Positions 27,999 to 39,066 are shown, counted from the stretch's first letter. The stretch: 64,000 nt of DNA from Syntrophotalea acetylenivorans (GCF_001887775.1 NZ_CP015519.1:1302001-1366000); one strand, 5' to 3'. A program made the numbers and translations. Notes: generated by a model from the letters alone, not told the origin.

Positions 27999-29393
27999 TT
28001 ATTCACGCCTGGCAGGCGGCCGATGAATCGCTAAATGGTTGACATCTTCGGCCGCCTCTTTAACCATCTCAGCCAAAGTCGGATGGGCATGGATCAGCCG
28101 GCCGACATCGGCAGCAGTCAATCCATGACCCAGAGCCAGGGCTATTTCAGCCACCAGATTGGAGGCCTGCTCGCCCACTACCGTGGCGCCAAGCAGGCGA
28201 CCGTCACTTTTGTCGGCCAGCAACTTGACGAAACCTTCGGCGTGACCATCAGCTAAGGCCTTGCCGCTGGAACGATAGGAAAACCGACCGATATCCACGG
28301 CTAATTGCCGCGCCCTGCAGGCCTCTTCGGTCAAACCGACCTGGGACAATTCAGGCAGGGTAAAGACGGTGCTGGGAACCACATTATAATCAACCTGTTC
28401 GTTGCCGCCCAAAGCATTGGCTACTGCCACCCCGGCCTGATACGCAGCGACATGGGCCAATTGCGGCCCTCCAGTCAGATCACCAATGGCAAACACGTTT
28501 TCGACGGAGGTACGCATACCTTCATCGACCACCACGGCGCCGGCAGCTAATTCCACACCAAGCTCTTCCAAGCCAAGACCGTCGCTGTTGGGCACGCGAC
28601 CGACGGCCACCAGGGCCTTATCAACTTGACTTGTTCCTTTGCCGGCAAGCTGTGCTTCAACTCGGCCATCAACCACAGTAAGCTGATCAATGGCGGTACC
28701 GACATGGATGTTTACGCCTTGAGCGTGTAGGGCTTTTGTCAGCAAAGCCACCGCTTCCCGATCGCTGTTGCCGAGCAGGTCCGGTTGCTGTTCCACCAAT
28801 GTCACCCGGGAACCGAAAGCAGCAAAAATAGCGGCCAATTCGCAACCGATATAGCCTCCGCCAATAACCAGCAGGCTGGACGGAAGTCCTTGAATACCAA
28901 GAATTTCGTCACTGGTCAAAATATTTTTCCCGTCCACCGACCAAACTGCGGGACGTACCGGTCTCGCTCCGGTAGCCAAGACGATATGGCGGGCTTGTAG
29001 ACGGCCTGTCAGGCCGGGACGACGAAAAGCAATCCGGCCCGGTTGTTCAATCCTGGCCTGACCTCGAAAGACCTCAATATCGTAGCTCTTCATCAGCTGA
29101 CGCAAGCCACCGTGAAGTTGATCAACCACCGTATCCTTGCGCTTTGCAGCCGCCCCAAAATCAAAAGACAAAGAGCCGAGTTTAATGCCGTGAGCAGCGG
29201 CTTGATCGATCTGGCTCAGCAACCGCGCGGTGCTGTGCCAGGTTTTGGTCGGAATACAACCGCGATGCAAGCAGGTGCCGCCCAGGCGATCCGCCTCGAT
29301 CAGGCAGACTTGCATACCCTGCTGGGCAGCGCGTACCGCAGCCGTGTAGCCCCCCGGGCCGCCGCCAATCACCGCCAGGTCGTATTCAGTCAT
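27999..29393 (-). CDS. lpdA: Dihydrolipoyl dehydrogenase (E3)
   Basis: A 464-residue flavoprotein. The N-terminal FAD motif is GGGPGGYTAAVRAAQ. The redox-active disulfide is in GGTCLHRGCIPTK, the NAD motif is GGGYIGCELAAIFAAFG, and the C-terminal catalytic His-Glu is in HAHPTLAEMVKEA. It reoxidises dihydrolipoamide of 2-oxoacid dehydrogenase or glycine cleavage complexes; none is nearby. The start overlaps the end of tsaE by 8 bases. Confidence 0.95.
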   Translation of the reverse strand: MTEYDLAVIGGGPGGYTAAVRAAQQGMQVCLIEADRLGGTCLHRGCIPTKTWHSTARLLSQIDQAAAHGIKLGSLSFDFGAAAKRKDTVVDQLHGGLRQLMKSYDIEVFRGQARIEQPGRIAFRRPGLTGRLQARHIVLATGARPVRPAVWSVDGKNILTSDEILGIQGLPSSLLVIGGGYIGCELAAIFAAFGSRVTLVEQQPDLLGNSDREAVALLTKALHAQGVNIHVGTAIDQLTVVDGRVEAQLAGKGTSQVDKALVAVGRVPNSDGLGLEELGVELAAGAVVVDEGMRTSVENVFAIGDLTGGPQLAHVAAYQAGVAVANALGGNEQVDYNVVPSTVFTLPELSQVGLTEEACRARQLAVDIGRFSYRSSGKALADGHAEGFVKLLADKSDGRLLGATVVGEQASNLVAEIALALGHGLTAADVGRLIHAHPTLAEMVKEAAEDVNHLAIHRPPARRE

Positions 29394-29880
29394 TGTCCCC
29401 CGCCTGGCTCAACCACTCCCCTTGCCACTTTTGCATCAGGGCAAGAGGGCCCGCACCTGCAGCACGACACTCGATTCGCCGTTGATCGGCCTGTTCATGG
29501 GATAAATGCACAGCAAGATATTCCCGGGCCAGCCCGGTAAAGAGATCCGCCCATTCGACGATCGCTACCCCATCCCCCGGCAGATACTCCTCCATGCCGA
29601 GCTCAAGCAGATCCTCCGGTTCGGCCAATCGGTAAAGATCGAAGTGATAGAGTTCCAAACGCCCCGTATAAGCATTCATCAGGGTATAAGAAGGGCTCGC
29701 AACAGGAACCTCTTCCGGAACCCCGAGACCGCGGGCCAGGCCACGGCTGAAACAGGTTTTACCGGCCCCCAGATCGCCACTGAGCAGGATAACCAGGGGT
29801 TGCTCGATAAGGCGGCCGAGACAGCGTCCAAGCCGGCCGGTTTCCTCTTCACTGGATGTCGACAAAGACCAAACAGACAC
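29386..29880 (-). CDS. tsaE: tRNA threonylcarbamoyladenosine synthesis ATPase TsaE
   Basis: A 164-residue P-loop ATPase (GDLGAGKTCFSRG) of the TsaB-TsaD-TsaE complex that makes t6A37 in ANN-decoding tRNAs. The conserved SPSYTLMNAY and VEWADLF segments are present. It begins with GTG three bases after the stop of the upstream CBS gene, with GGGG within that gene as ribosome site, indicating coupled translation. Confidence 0.92.
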   Translation of the reverse strand: MSVWSLSTSSEEETGRLGRCLGRLIEQPLVILLSGDLGAGKTCFSRGLARGLGVPEEVPVASPSYTLMNAYTGRLELYHFDLYRLAEPEDLLELGMEEYLPGDGVAIVEWADLFTGLAREYLAVHLSHEQADQRRIECRAAGAGPLALMQKWQGEWLSQAGDND

Positions 29881-29883
29881 GAG

Positions 29884-30333
29884 CTATAGCCCCATGCTGC
29901 GAATAATATCGAGACGGGCCACTACGCCAAGCAGGCGTTTGCCGTCGACGACGGGAATCATATGAACCTGCTTATCGACCATCAGGGCGGCGATTTCTGC
30001 GACCGTCGTATCCTCGCTGCAGGTGGTGATCCCGGTCGTACAAATTTCACCGACCTTGCGGGCAGTCAGCTTTTCTACCTGTTCGCGAAACTTGTTTTCG
30101 CTCTCCAGGTAGATCACCCAGTCGAACAGGGAAATGACCGTGGGCAAATGCAGCGGACGATCTTTGGCGATAAGATCGGTTTCCGTAACCACGCCGTGCA
30201 ACTCGCCGGCCTCATCAAGTACCGGCATGGCATTGACACCGGTCTCGATGAACAGACGAGCCAACTCTTCCACCCCGGTATCGATGCGAACAGTGTGAAC
30301 CTCGCGGGTCATGATGTCCTTTGCCTTGAGCAT
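29884..30333 (-). CDS. CBS-domain pair protein
   Basis: A 149-residue protein made of two CBS motifs (about 1-60 and 90-149, each with the MTREVHTV / ICTTGITT type start) separated by a short helical insert. Such pairs bind adenine nucleotides and usually regulate a partner. It lies directly upstream of tsaE and lpdA, but no partner is evident. Confidence 0.85.
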   Translation of the reverse strand: MLKAKDIMTREVHTVRIDTGVEELARLFIETGVNAMPVLDEAGELHGVVTETDLIAKDRPLHLPTVISLFDWVIYLESENKFREQVEKLTARKVGEICTTGITTCSEDTTVAEIAALMVDKQVHMIPVVDGKRLLGVVARLDIIRSMGL

Positions 30334-30417
30334 AGCGTCTCCCCTTTTGCAAACGGGGCGGCTCGATGGCCGCCCGTGAAAATTAATGTGTTATTCTTGC
30401 CGGTAACAACCCTTACT

Positions 30418-30807
30418 TCAGCAACCTTCTAAAATCACCGTCGCGAAAGCATAGTCGCCATCGTGACTGCAAGAAAGATGGATTGTCTCATGACCCCCGT
30501 CACGAAACAATTCCTCGGCACGCCCGGACAGAACAATGGCAGGCTGTCCCAGGTCATTGCGTACTACTTGCACCTCATGCCATCTGATCCCTCGACGCAG
30601 ACCTAAGCCCAGGGCTTTCAAAAGTGCCTCCTTAGCGGCAAAACGAGCCGCCAGATGGGAGGCCGGATCGGCCTTGGGCAGGGAGTAGGCAAGCTCACCG
30701 GCGGTAAAAATCCGTTCCAGCAACGCCTGTTTGTTCTCTTCAACAAAGCAGCGAAAACGAGCGATGCGAACCAGATCATTGCCCAGGCCGGAGATCCGTG
30801 CCGTCAT
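30418..30807 (-). CDS. acpS: Holo-[acyl-carrier-protein] synthase
   Basis: A 129-residue 4'-phosphopantetheinyl transferase that activates acyl carrier protein. The family signatures ISGLGNDLVRIARF and the Mg-binding RFAAKEALLKALG are present, with SCSHDGDYAFA near the end. Its ATG overlaps the pdxJ stop. Confidence 0.94.
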   Translation of the reverse strand: MTARISGLGNDLVRIARFRCFVEENKQALLERIFTAGELAYSLPKADPASHLAARFAAKEALLKALGLGLRRGIRWHEVQVVRNDLGQPAIVLSGRAEELFRDGGHETIHLSCSHDGDYAFATVILEGC

Positions 30808-31526
30808 CAGCCCCCCTTGAGCAGCGCCACCATTTCCCGCACCGCCCGCTCCATTCCGACCAATACCGCGCGGGCCACGATACTGTGACCGATATTCAGC
30901 TCCGCGATGCCACCAAGGGCTACCACATCCCGTACGTTGACATAGTTGAGGCCGTGGCCGGCGTTAACTTGCAAGCCAAGCTTTTTAGCGGCCTTCATGG
31001 CCATTTCCAGCTTCCCTAACTCTGCTTTTCGACTAGCCTCGTCCGAGGCTTCACAATAACTGCCGGTATGCAACTCAATGGCCTGAGCGCCTACCCGGTG
31101 AGAAGCCTTGACCTGCTCCAAGTCGGGATCGATAAAGAGACTGACCAGCATTCCCCCCTGGCGCAAGGTGGCAACCTGTTCTTTAAGGGTTGAGCGCAAA
31201 TGCACCACGTCAAGACCCCCTTCCGTGGTCAACTCTTCACGCTTTTCCGGAACCAGCGTCACGCAATCGGGCAGCACCTTGAGAGCGATTCCGATCATCT
31301 CTTCGGTAGCAGCCATTTCCAGGTTGAGGCGAGTCTTGACCGTCCGGCGCAGAATTTCCACATCCCGATCCTGGATGTGCCGGCGGTCTTCCCGCAGGTG
31401 CACGGTAATACATTCGGCACCGGCCAATTCGGCGAAGGCCGCAGCGGTAACCGGGTCGGGCTCGTCAATTCCTCTGGCCTGACGAACGGTGGCGACATGA
31501 TCGACATTGACTCCCAGAGTGATCAT
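30807..31526 (-). CDS. pdxJ: Pyridoxine 5'-phosphate synthase
   Basis: A 239-residue TIM barrel that makes pyridoxine 5'-phosphate from 1-deoxyxylulose-5-phosphate and aminoacetone phosphate (DXP-dependent vitamin B6 route). The start ATG 31526 gives [19 protein letters not shown] with AGGAGG upstream. The longer frame to 31574 lies within glmM. The substrate loop [14 protein letters not shown] is intact. Close packing with acpS and glmM indicates an operon. Confidence 0.95.
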   Translation of the reverse strand: MITLGVNVDHVATVRQARGIDEPDPVTAAAFAELAGAECITVHLREDRRHIQDRDVEILRRTVKTRLNLEMAATEEMIGIALKVLPDCVTLVPEKREELTTEGGLDVVHLRSTLKEQVATLRQGGMLVSLFIDPDLEQVKASHRVGAQAIELHTGSYCEASDEASRKAELGKLEMAMKAAKKLGLQVNAGHGLNYVNVRDVVALGGIAELNIGHSIVARAVLVGMERAVREMVALLKGG

Positions 31527-31527
31527 G

Positions 31528-32895
31528 CTATGCCTCCTCTCCGCAGCACATATGCTTTTCGACAGCAGTCGCAATATCCTGAGCCAAAGCGGCGATCTGC
31601 ACTTCGTCCTGCCCCTCGAGCATAATCCGCATCAACGGTTCGGTACCGGAATAACGAATCAGTACCCGGCCGGTTTCAGCCAGCTTTTCCTCAGCGGCGG
31701 CGATACTCTTGGCAACCTCGGGGACTTCAGTAACCGGCCGTTTTTTATCGACCCGCACATTGACCAGTACCTGGGGCAATGCAGTCATCACCGAAGCCAG
31801 CTCCGAGAGGGGTTTGCCGGTACGTTGCATGATAGCCAGCACCTGCAGGGCCGAGATCATGCCGTCACCGGTGGTATTATGGTCGAGGAACACCATGTGC
31901 CCCGACTGCTCTCCACCCACATTATAGCCGCTGCGACGCATCTCCTCCACTACGTAGCGATCACCGACGGCGGTCTTGACAATGCGGCCTCCGGCATTAC
32001 GAATCGCGATATCGAGTCCCATATTACTCATGACCGTCGCCACCAGGGTGTTGTTGGCCAGCTTCCCCTGTTTAATCAAGTCGCTGGCGCAGATGGCCAT
32101 GATATAGTCGCCATCCACTTCGCGGCCGTTCTCATCGACGAAAATGACCCGGTCGGCATCGCCGTCCAGGGCTATACCGAGATGGGCCTTATGTTCCTTG
32201 ACCGCAGCCGATATCACTTCCGGGTGAAGAGACCCGCAACCGGCATTGATATTGGTACCATTAGGTGAAGCGCCAAGGAGCACAACATCAGCACCGAGTT
32301 CTCTCAGAACCGCCGGAGCCGCCTTATAGGCAGCGCCGTTGGCGCAATCGAGAACGATCTTCAAACCCATCAGGTCGAGATCCCGTGGGAAGGAATTTTT
32401 CAGAAAGACCACATAACGACCGACAGCATCGTCAATACGGTAAGCCTTGCCCACCTTTTCAGCGATAGGCCGCAGGGAATCGATCTCCTTGGAAAAAATC
32501 AGTTCCTCAATGGCCAGTTCGGTCTCATCAGGAAGCTTGAACCCGTCACCACTGAAAAACTTGATGCCGTTATCCTGGTAAGCATTGTGCGAAGCGGATA
32601 TAACCACCCCGGCATCGGCGCGCATTGAAGAGGTAATAAAGGCGATTCCAGGAGTCGGCAATGGACCAACCAGTAGCACATCGACACCCATTGAGCAGAT
32701 CCCCGAGGCCAAAGCGTTTTCGATCATATAACCGGACAGCCGGGTATCTTTTCCGATAACGATACGATGTCGCCGATCATCCTGCTTAAAAATATAGGCA
32801 ATAGCCCGACCGAGCTGCATGGCGATTTCGGTAGTCATGGGATGAATATTGGCCACCCCGCGCACGCCGTCGGTACCGAACAATTTCTTTTTCAT
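31528..32895 (-). CDS. glmM: Phosphoglucosamine mutase
   Basis: A 455-residue enzyme interconverting glucosamine-6-phosphate and glucosamine-1-phosphate for peptidoglycan and LPS precursors. The N-terminal [13 protein letters not shown], the phosphoserine loop ISASHN (Ser102), the metal loop DGDADR and the C-terminal [10 protein letters not shown] are all present. It lies downstream of cdaA and ybbR, an arrangement conserved with c-di-AMP synthesis in many bacteria. Confidence 0.97.
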   Translation of the reverse strand: MKKKLFGTDGVRGVANIHPMTTEIAMQLGRAIAYIFKQDDRRHRIVIGKDTRLSGYMIENALASGICSMGVDVLLVGPLPTPGIAFITSSMRADAGVVISASHNAYQDNGIKFFSGDGFKLPDETELAIEELIFSKEIDSLRPIAEKVGKAYRIDDAVGRYVVFLKNSFPRDLDLMGLKIVLDCANGAAYKAAPAVLRELGADVVLLGASPNGTNINAGCGSLHPEVISAAVKEHKAHLGIALDGDADRVIFVDENGREVDGDYIMAICASDLIKQGKLANNTLVATVMSNMGLDIAIRNAGGRIVKTAVGDRYVVEEMRRSGYNVGGEQSGHMVFLDHNTTGDGMISALQVLAIMQRTGKPLSELASVMTALPQVLVNVRVDKKRPVTEVPEVAKSIAAAEEKLAETGRVLIRYSGTEPLMRIMLEGQDEVQIAALAQDIATAVEKHMCCGEEA

Positions 32896-32927
32896 GACAG
32901 GTAGTCTCCTGGGTAAATACTTTATTT

Positions 32928-33578
32928 CTATTTAGGCAGCGGCTCGACAACAACTTCCACCGCGACTGCCTGGTTGTTTTTAAGATTGCTATAGCGTCCC
33001 GGATACACCAAAGAGACCTCCTCCCTAAGGGTTGTCCGAGCATCGGTCAGGTCCAACTTTTCTGTAATAACGCTGTCGACCCCGGCCACTTCACTCTCTG
33101 CGCCCTCTATCATTACCTGTCGGGGCGTGATGTTTACCTTCGCCACCCGATAGCCGGCGGCCGGCTTACCGCTTAACTGGTGTTTAACTGCCACATTTTT
33201 ACTGACGACTCGTTCGAGTTTGACATCAATATAGGATGGCGATAGGCGCGTCACCTTGAGGGGGCCCGGCAGATTAAGACGTTCTTCGAGGCGTTTGAGC
33301 GTGATCAGACCGGGCTCCAGATCCTTGAGATTGACGGCGATACCGATATCCTGCAACTGCAGGTTCATCAACAAAGTGCGGGGACCGCTGATACGCACGT
33401 CGATCAGGCTTGGTATTTCATTCGCCACCATCATCCCGGCCGGCATGTTTTTCAGCTCCAGAGGTACCGCATAGGAACGCTCAAGCTTCTGTTCGCCGGT
33501 CACAAAAAACCACAGAATACAGGCGAAAACCAAAGCCAGCAACTTCAGGGCCCAATTTTCGGTCAGCTTACTCAACAT
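32928..33578 (-). CDS. YbbR/CdaR-like protein
   Basis: A 216-residue protein with one N-terminal membrane helix ([18 protein letters not shown]) and about two YbbR repeats facing outward. The start is taken as ATG 33578, although the GGAGG is 13 bases away; an upstream ATG at 33638 would precede it without a membrane-protein-like start. In other bacteria YbbR/CdaR binds and modulates the diadenylate cyclase CdaA, encoded just upstream here. Confidence 0.85.
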   Translation of the reverse strand: MLSKLTENWALKLLALVFACILWFFVTGEQKLERSYAVPLELKNMPAGMMVANEIPSLIDVRISGPRTLLMNLQLQDIGIAVNLKDLEPGLITLKRLEERLNLPGPLKVTRLSPSYIDVKLERVVSKNVAVKHQLSGKPAAGYRVAKVNITPRQVMIEGAESEVAGVDSVITEKLDLTDARTTLREEVSLVYPGRYSNLKNNQAVAVEVVVEPLPK

Positions 33579-33658
33579 ATTACTTGGTTTTCCTCCGGAA
33601 ACGGCTCTTTGCCCATATGAAAACTGCACAGTGTCCATCCGGAACTTCCGAACAGAAA

Positions 33659-34447
33659 CTACTTGGCCTTTTTCTTACTCCCTCGCGGCTCCAACAGTCG
33701 CTTGAGCACCCGAGTCAGAGCGGTGGAGTCAAGGTCACGGGTAATACGACCGCCGACCACCACGGAAATCTTGCCGGTTTCCTCCGACACCACGATGGCT
33801 ACGGCATCGACCAGTTCGGTCAAACCGATGGCCGCACGATGACGGGTCCCGAAAGTCTTGCTGATATCAGGATTCTGCGACAGAGGTAAAAAACAACCAG
33901 CCCTCTTCAGTCGACCCTGCTGAATCACCAGTGCACCATCGTGGATCGGGGAATAAGGCAGAAAAATGGAAGTGATCAGATCGCTTGCCACCTTGGCATC
34001 GATCTCCACGCCAACCTCCAAAAAATCCTTGATGCCCGTCTCCCGTTCGATAACGATCAGTGCACCGATACGCTTGTTGGCCATATTGACGCAGGCCTTG
34101 ACCAATTCGGACATGACCGCGGTTTCTTCCCGGTAGGATAAATCGGCAAAGAAGGGGTTGGCGCCGACATGGATCAGAGCACGACGGATGTCCTCCTGAA
34201 ACAGGACAACAATGACCAGAATGATCGAGGAGAGAAAATTATCCAGAATCCAGTGCAGGGTATAGAGACCGGTCAATTGGGAACCGACATAAACACTGAG
34301 GATAACCGCCAGGCCGAACAACATCTGCACCGCCCGGGTGCCTTTGATCAGCAGCATGATCCGGTAGATGATAAAGGCGACCAGGCCAACATCGAGGGTA
34401 TCGAGAAGCCATCTGAAATCTTTTAAATAGTCGACAACTCCGCCCAT
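33659..34447 (-). CDS. cdaA: Diadenylate cyclase (c-di-AMP synthase) CdaA
   Basis: A 262-residue protein with about three N-terminal membrane helices followed by a DAC domain. The catalytic DGA (SPIHDGALVI) and RHR (TRHRAAIG) motifs are intact, so c-di-AMP synthesis from two ATP is expected. The cdaA-ybbR-glmM order matches the classical c-di-AMP/cell-wall module. Confidence 0.93.
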   Translation of the reverse strand: MGGVVDYLKDFRWLLDTLDVGLVAFIIYRIMLLIKGTRAVQMLFGLAVILSVYVGSQLTGLYTLHWILDNFLSSIILVIVVLFQEDIRRALIHVGANPFFADLSYREETAVMSELVKACVNMANKRIGALIVIERETGIKDFLEVGVEIDAKVASDLITSIFLPYSPIHDGALVIQQGRLKRAGCFLPLSQNPDISKTFGTRHRAAIGLTELVDAVAIVVSEETGKISVVVGGRITRDLDSTALTRVLKRLLEPRGSKKKAK

Positions 34448-34500
34448 AACACCTCTGCCCGCGACCTTAGCGCAGACGACTCAATAATTGTTATATATGA

Positions 34501-35694
34501 TTATGGCATCTGCTCACGACAGATCGCCCAGGCCATCAAGGCCGCTTCCCTGGCTGGTTTCACGTCGTGTACGCGAAAGATTTGGGCCCCGGAAGCCACT
34601 CCGAGGGAAATGGTGGCCAGCGTACCGGCTAACCGGTCAGCGGGGTTGTCCACCCCAAGAACCTTACCGATAAAACTTTTTCTCGAGGTACCAAGCAACA
34701 AAGGGCGGCCGAGACAGTGCAGCTCTTTCAAGCGGTGGAGAATTTCGAGATTGCCTTCAAAACTCTTGCCGAAGCCGATGCCGGGGTCAATGGCCAAACG
34801 GTTTTCGCTGATGCCGGCAGTAACGGCCTGAGCGACGGAAGCCCTTAAATAACCAACTATTTCGCCGAGAAGGTCATCATAGCGCGTATCCTGCTGCATC
34901 GACCGGGGACGTCCCCGGGTATGCATCAGAAAGAGCCCGGCACCGCTCTGGGCTACCGTTTCCGCCATCCGGGGGTCGAACTGCAAGCCGCTGATGTCGT
35001 TGACGAATTCGGCACCGGCAGCCACCGCGGCGGCAGCCACCTGACTCTTGTTGGTGTCCACAGACAGAGGGCAATCAACTTCACGGGACAGCCGTTCGAT
35101 AACCGGCACCACTCGTTCCAGCTCTTCGTCAACGTCGACAGCGGCGGCGCCGGGGCGGGTGCTTTCACCGCCGATATCTATAAGGTCCGCTCCTTCGCCT
35201 GCTAAACGGACCCCTTGGCGCAAGGCATCGTCCAGGGCAACCTGGCGGCTACCCGCATAGAAGGAATCAGGGGTGACATTCAAAACCCCCATAATCCGTG
35301 GTCGATCCAGAGACAGGGTGCAGTGGCGGCCGACCAACTGAGTGGGCATGGGCCGTTCTTCATCCAACTGACGAACCAACTCAACGGCCAGCGACGGCGC
35401 CATTTGCTCGGTCCGGGCCAGAGCCATTAAATCCGAAGTCTGAGCGATCAATGCAAGACGGCATCGACTTGTGGAAGCCGATCGGGATTGTACAAAACTG
35501 ATACCTCCCAAGCTTTTCAAGGCTTCCGCCAGCAAGGCCGCTTCGGCCGCTGGCAGGTCCGCAATAACCACCAGCCGGGGAAAGACACCGGCCAGTTCAA
35601 ACCTGACATCTGCAACAGAAAACCCGGCATCCTGCAAACGGCGAGACAGTTCGTCGACACCGGTTGGCGAAAACAATCGAACGACAGCGGCCAA
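34501..35694 (-). CDS. folP: Dihydropteroate synthase
   Basis: A 397-residue protein. The pterin-binding TIM barrel (about 125-390) has IMGVLNVTPDSF, DIGGESTRPGA, SVDTNKSQVA and DPGIGFGKS, so it joins p-aminobenzoate to the pterin pyrophosphate in folate synthesis. An N-terminal extension of about 120 residues has no clear fold assignment. It starts with TTG directly after the ftsH stop, with GAGGT inside the ftsH end as ribosome site. Confidence 0.93.
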   Translation of the reverse strand: MAAVVRLFSPTGVDELSRRLQDAGFSVADVRFELAGVFPRLVVIADLPAAEAALLAEALKSLGGISFVQSRSASTSRCRLALIAQTSDLMALARTEQMAPSLAVELVRQLDEERPMPTQLVGRHCTLSLDRPRIMGVLNVTPDSFYAGSRQVALDDALRQGVRLAGEGADLIDIGGESTRPGAAAVDVDEELERVVPVIERLSREVDCPLSVDTNKSQVAAAAVAAGAEFVNDISGLQFDPRMAETVAQSGAGLFLMHTRGRPRSMQQDTRYDDLLGEIVGYLRASVAQAVTAGISENRLAIDPGIGFGKSFEGNLEILHRLKELHCLGRPLLLGTSRKSFIGKVLGVDNPADRLAGTLATISLGVASGAQIFRVHDVKPAREAALMAWAICREQMP

Positions 35695-37542
35695 TTAGAC
35701 CTCGGGAGACAGACTGTCGACGTCCGGCTGACTGTCGACGGCGACGACTTCTTCCTGCTCTCCGGTTACCAGGTAGCGTACCTCAGAGGCGTCCAGGGTT
35801 TCTTTCTCGAGCAAGGCTTCAGCCAGGCGGGTCAGACTGTCTTTATTATCAGACAGAATCTGCCGGGTTCGTTCGTAATTTTCCTGGACGATGCGGCGAA
35901 TTTCCCCATCGATCTCCACAGCCGTTGCTTCGCTGTAATTTTTCATATGGCCGAGATCACGGCCCAGGAAAACCTCACCCTCTTTTTCCCCATAAGCCAG
36001 CGGACCGACCTTGTCGCTCATGCCCCACTCGCAGACCATTTTACGGGCGATGCCGGTCACTCGCTCGATGTCGTTACTGGCGCCGCTGGTAATTTCGCCG
36101 AATACGATCTCTTCAGCCACCCGGCCTCCGAGCAAGGTACAGATAATGGTTTCCAGGCCGGTGCGGGACTCGTTGTACTTTTCTTCGGAGGGCAAATACA
36201 TGGTTACGCCAAGAGCCCGGCCGCGGGGTATGATGGTCACCTTATGCACCGGATCGGCATCCGGCAGATAAAAGGCCACCACCGCATGACCCGCCTCATG
36301 ATAGGCGGTAACATTCTTTTCTTTTTCGGTGATAACCATGGAACGGCGCTCAGCCCCCATCATCACCTTGTCCTTGGCCGATTCAAGATCGTCCATCTCG
36401 ACCTGCTCCTTGTTCGCCCGGGCTGCAAGCAGAGCGGCTTCATTGATCAAGTTGGCCAGGTCGGCGCCGGAGAAGCCGGGTGTTCCCTTGGCCACCACAT
36501 CCATATCCACATCGGGGGAAAGGGGAACCTTACGGGCATGCACCTTGAGAATCTTGGAACGCCCTTTGATATCCGGACGGGGGACCACAACCTGGCGATC
36601 GAAGCGGCCAGGACGCAACAGGGCCGGATCGAGAACGTCGGGGCGGTTGGTGGCCGAGATCAGGATCACCCCCTCGTTGGACTCGAAACCGTCCATCTCC
36701 ACCAAGAGCTGATTGAGGGTTTGTTCCCGCTCGTCATGTCCGCCGCCGAGACCGGCACCACGGTGACGACCGACCGCATCGATCTCGTCGATAAAGATGA
36801 TGCAGGGAGCATTTTTCTTGCCCTGCATAAACAGGTCCCTAACGCGGCTGGCACCGACACCAACGAACATCTCGACAAAATCGGACCCGGAGATCGTAAA
36901 GAACGGCACATCGGCTTCCCCGGCAATAGCCCGGGCCAACAGAGTCTTACCGGTACCGGGAGGCCCGACCAGCAGCACCCCCTTCGGAATCCGGCCACCA
37001 AGACGGGAAAACTTCTTGGGGTCCCGAAGATAAGAGACGATTTCTTCCAGTTCGTCCTTGGCTTCATCGACACCTGCCACGTCCTTGAAGGTCACCTGTG
37101 CGCCGGTATCGGACATGAGTTTAGCCCGACTTTTGCCAAAGCTCATCGCCTTGCCGCCACCGGACTGCATCTGACGGATGAAGAAAATCCACACCCCGAT
37201 CAGCAGCAGAATCGGGCCCCAGGACACCAGCATGGTCATCCAGAAGCTGCCATCTTCTTCGGCCTTGGCCTCGATGACCACTCCTTTGGAGCGCAATTCC
37301 TGAACCAGGTTGGGATCGTTCGGAGCAAAGGAAATAAAGGTGCGTTCATCCTGATACACCCCTTCGATATTCTGCCCCTGCAAGGTCACGCTGCGAACAT
37401 CGCCGGCCTCAACTGCAATCAAAAATTCACTATAAGCCAAGGTCGGCTGTTGTTGCTGGCGGTTGGCCATGATGTTGTACAACATGATCATAACCAACAG
37501 AATGACTAACCAGAGCGCCAGGTTTTTATGAAGCTGGTTCAC
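35695..37542 (-). CDS. ftsH: ATP-dependent zinc metalloprotease FtsH
   Basis: A 615-residue membrane protease. It has two N-terminal membrane helices (about 9-27 and 105-125), Walker A GPPGTGKT, Walker B IIFIDEID, the second-region-of-homology arginines, and the zinc site HEAGH. It degrades membrane and some soluble proteins. GTG start behind GGGGGAATT. It is flanked by tilS and folP, an order common in this bacterial group. Confidence 0.98.
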   Translation of the reverse strand: MNQLHKNLALWLVILLVMIMLYNIMANRQQQQPTLAYSEFLIAVEAGDVRSVTLQGQNIEGVYQDERTFISFAPNDPNLVQELRSKGVVIEAKAEEDGSFWMTMLVSWGPILLLIGVWIFFIRQMQSGGGKAMSFGKSRAKLMSDTGAQVTFKDVAGVDEAKDELEEIVSYLRDPKKFSRLGGRIPKGVLLVGPPGTGKTLLARAIAGEADVPFFTISGSDFVEMFVGVGASRVRDLFMQGKKNAPCIIFIDEIDAVGRHRGAGLGGGHDEREQTLNQLLVEMDGFESNEGVILISATNRPDVLDPALLRPGRFDRQVVVPRPDIKGRSKILKVHARKVPLSPDVDMDVVAKGTPGFSGADLANLINEAALLAARANKEQVEMDDLESAKDKVMMGAERRSMVITEKEKNVTAYHEAGHAVVAFYLPDADPVHKVTIIPRGRALGVTMYLPSEEKYNESRTGLETIICTLLGGRVAEEIVFGEITSGASNDIERVTGIARKMVCEWGMSDKVGPLAYGEKEGEVFLGRDLGHMKNYSEATAVEIDGEIRRIVQENYERTRQILSDNKDSLTRLAEALLEKETLDASEVRYLVTGEQEEVVAVDSQPDVDSLSPEV

Positions 37543-37665
37543 AATTCCCCCTAAAATTTCGTTATAACGACGACTGCACGCAGCCGTACGGCATGGCCTA
37601 GGACCGCTTAAACACTACCGAAATTTATCATACCAGGACCCAATGTACAAGGGGCATCTGAGCAC

Positions 37666-39036
37666 TCAACAAGCCTGAACAACCACTCTCAGTACCGGGC
37701 CCTCCCCCTCTACGCAGGCCCACTGCTGACAACGGGCCAGCCCTGCCAGCCAAAGAATCTGACGGCCCTCTAAAAGAGGTACTGCAGCGCGCGTCTCGCG
37801 ATCTATTTTGGCATCGATAAAAAATTTTTTGAGCTTGCGACTGCCGGGAGCCCCATCGGGGTGAAAACGGTCTCCGGGACGGAAGGAACGCACTGTCAAG
37901 GGGAAGGGTACCAACTGCGCCGGAAACTCCACCACTACAGGGGTTTCGCCCTGCGGTGCCGCCTCTATACTGAATACCATCCGCCGCCCGTCCGGCAAAA
38001 GCACCTCACCCGGACCACGCACCTCAATAGTGAAGGGAGCCGCCATTATCGGCGGGATGGGCCGCAACCAAAGACGCTCGTAACGACGCCCTGCCCAAGC
38101 CCCGGGCAGATGCGCTTCTGCCTGAGGCTTAGTCCCCTCAAGCAGCTTTTCCATGGCTTCAACGTGTATCGCACCGATACCGCGCAGATCGCCACGCACT
38201 TCCTGCAAAGCCTGCCGCAGAACCCGCGCCCGCAAGGCGGGGTGCAGATCCAGCAAGGCAGGTCGGTTGAGCCATAACCCTCTATCGTCCATGGTTCGAA
38301 CGGCACCCAGAGTTTCCTTGACCTCCTGCTGCCAGAAATCTTCTTCCGAAGATATACGCTGCGTCAAAGCGACCAGATTTTCTCCAAGTCGCGGATTAAG
38401 CTCTGTCAACTCCGGCAGCACCCTGTGGCGAATACGATTGCGTGTATAGTAGAGATCCTCGTTGCTGGCATCCTGCAGATAAGCCTGACCGATGGCTTCC
38501 AGATAATCCTCGACCTGCTTCCGGGAGAAGGTGAGCAAAGGACGAATAAGGCGATCATTGAGGGGCCGCATGGCGGCGAGTCCCGTCAAACCACTGCCCC
38601 GCACCAGACGCATCAGCAAGGTTTCCGCCTGGTCGCCCCGATGATGTCCGAGGGCGATATAATCACAGCCCAGAGCATCCGCAGTGCGTTGCAGAAACTC
38701 CCGACGCAATTCATGTCCGGCCTCTTCCAGCCCCTGGCCTCGCTCACGGGCCAGCTTCGGCAAATCAAGGCGCTCGACCGTCAGAGGTACCTGCCACTCA
38801 CTGCAGAGCTGTTGAACAAAATCAACATCCCTGCCACTCTCGGCACGAATACCATGATCAAGATGCGCCGCTTGAATCCGCAGAGAAAAGAACGGCGCCA
38901 ACTGCAACAGTAGATGCAACAAGGCCACAGAGTCGCCGCCGCCGGACAGGGCAATGAGAACCCCGACCTCCTTGGGCAAAGAATGACGAACCCAGAAATC
39001 GTGCAGGCCCTGCTGCAAAATTTTTATAGCATTCAT
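37666..39036 (-). CDS. tilS: tRNA(Ile)-lysidine synthase
   Basis: A 456-residue PP-loop ATPase (SGGGDS at about 30-35) that converts C34 of tRNA-Ile(CAU) to lysidine. HLDHGIR and GHHRGDQAETLLMRL are typical. The C-terminal TilS domain (FRPGDRFHPDGAPGSRKLKKFFIDAKI) is complete. It lies upstream of ftsH. Confidence 0.95.
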   Translation of the reverse strand: MNAIKILQQGLHDFWVRHSLPKEVGVLIALSGGGDSVALLHLLLQLAPFFSLRIQAAHLDHGIRAESGRDVDFVQQLCSEWQVPLTVERLDLPKLARERGQGLEEAGHELRREFLQRTADALGCDYIALGHHRGDQAETLLMRLVRGSGLTGLAAMRPLNDRLIRPLLTFSRKQVEDYLEAIGQAYLQDASNEDLYYTRNRIRHRVLPELTELNPRLGENLVALTQRISSEEDFWQQEVKETLGAVRTMDDRGLWLNRPALLDLHPALRARVLRQALQEVRGDLRGIGAIHVEAMEKLLEGTKPQAEAHLPGAWAGRRYERLWLRPIPPIMAAPFTIEVRGPGEVLLPDGRRMVFSIEAAPQGETPVVVEFPAQLVPFPLTVRSFRPGDRFHPDGAPGSRKLKKFFIDAKIDRETRAAVPLLEGRQILWLAGLARCQQWACVEGEGPVLRVVVQAC

Positions 39037-39066
39037 CGTACGACCATTCCGGAAAGCGCAAACGAC

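Noticed and set aside
35488-37509. A 673-codon open frame on the plus strand
   Set aside because: It is antisense to ftsH, has no ribosome site and its composition reflects the reverse of a conserved gene.
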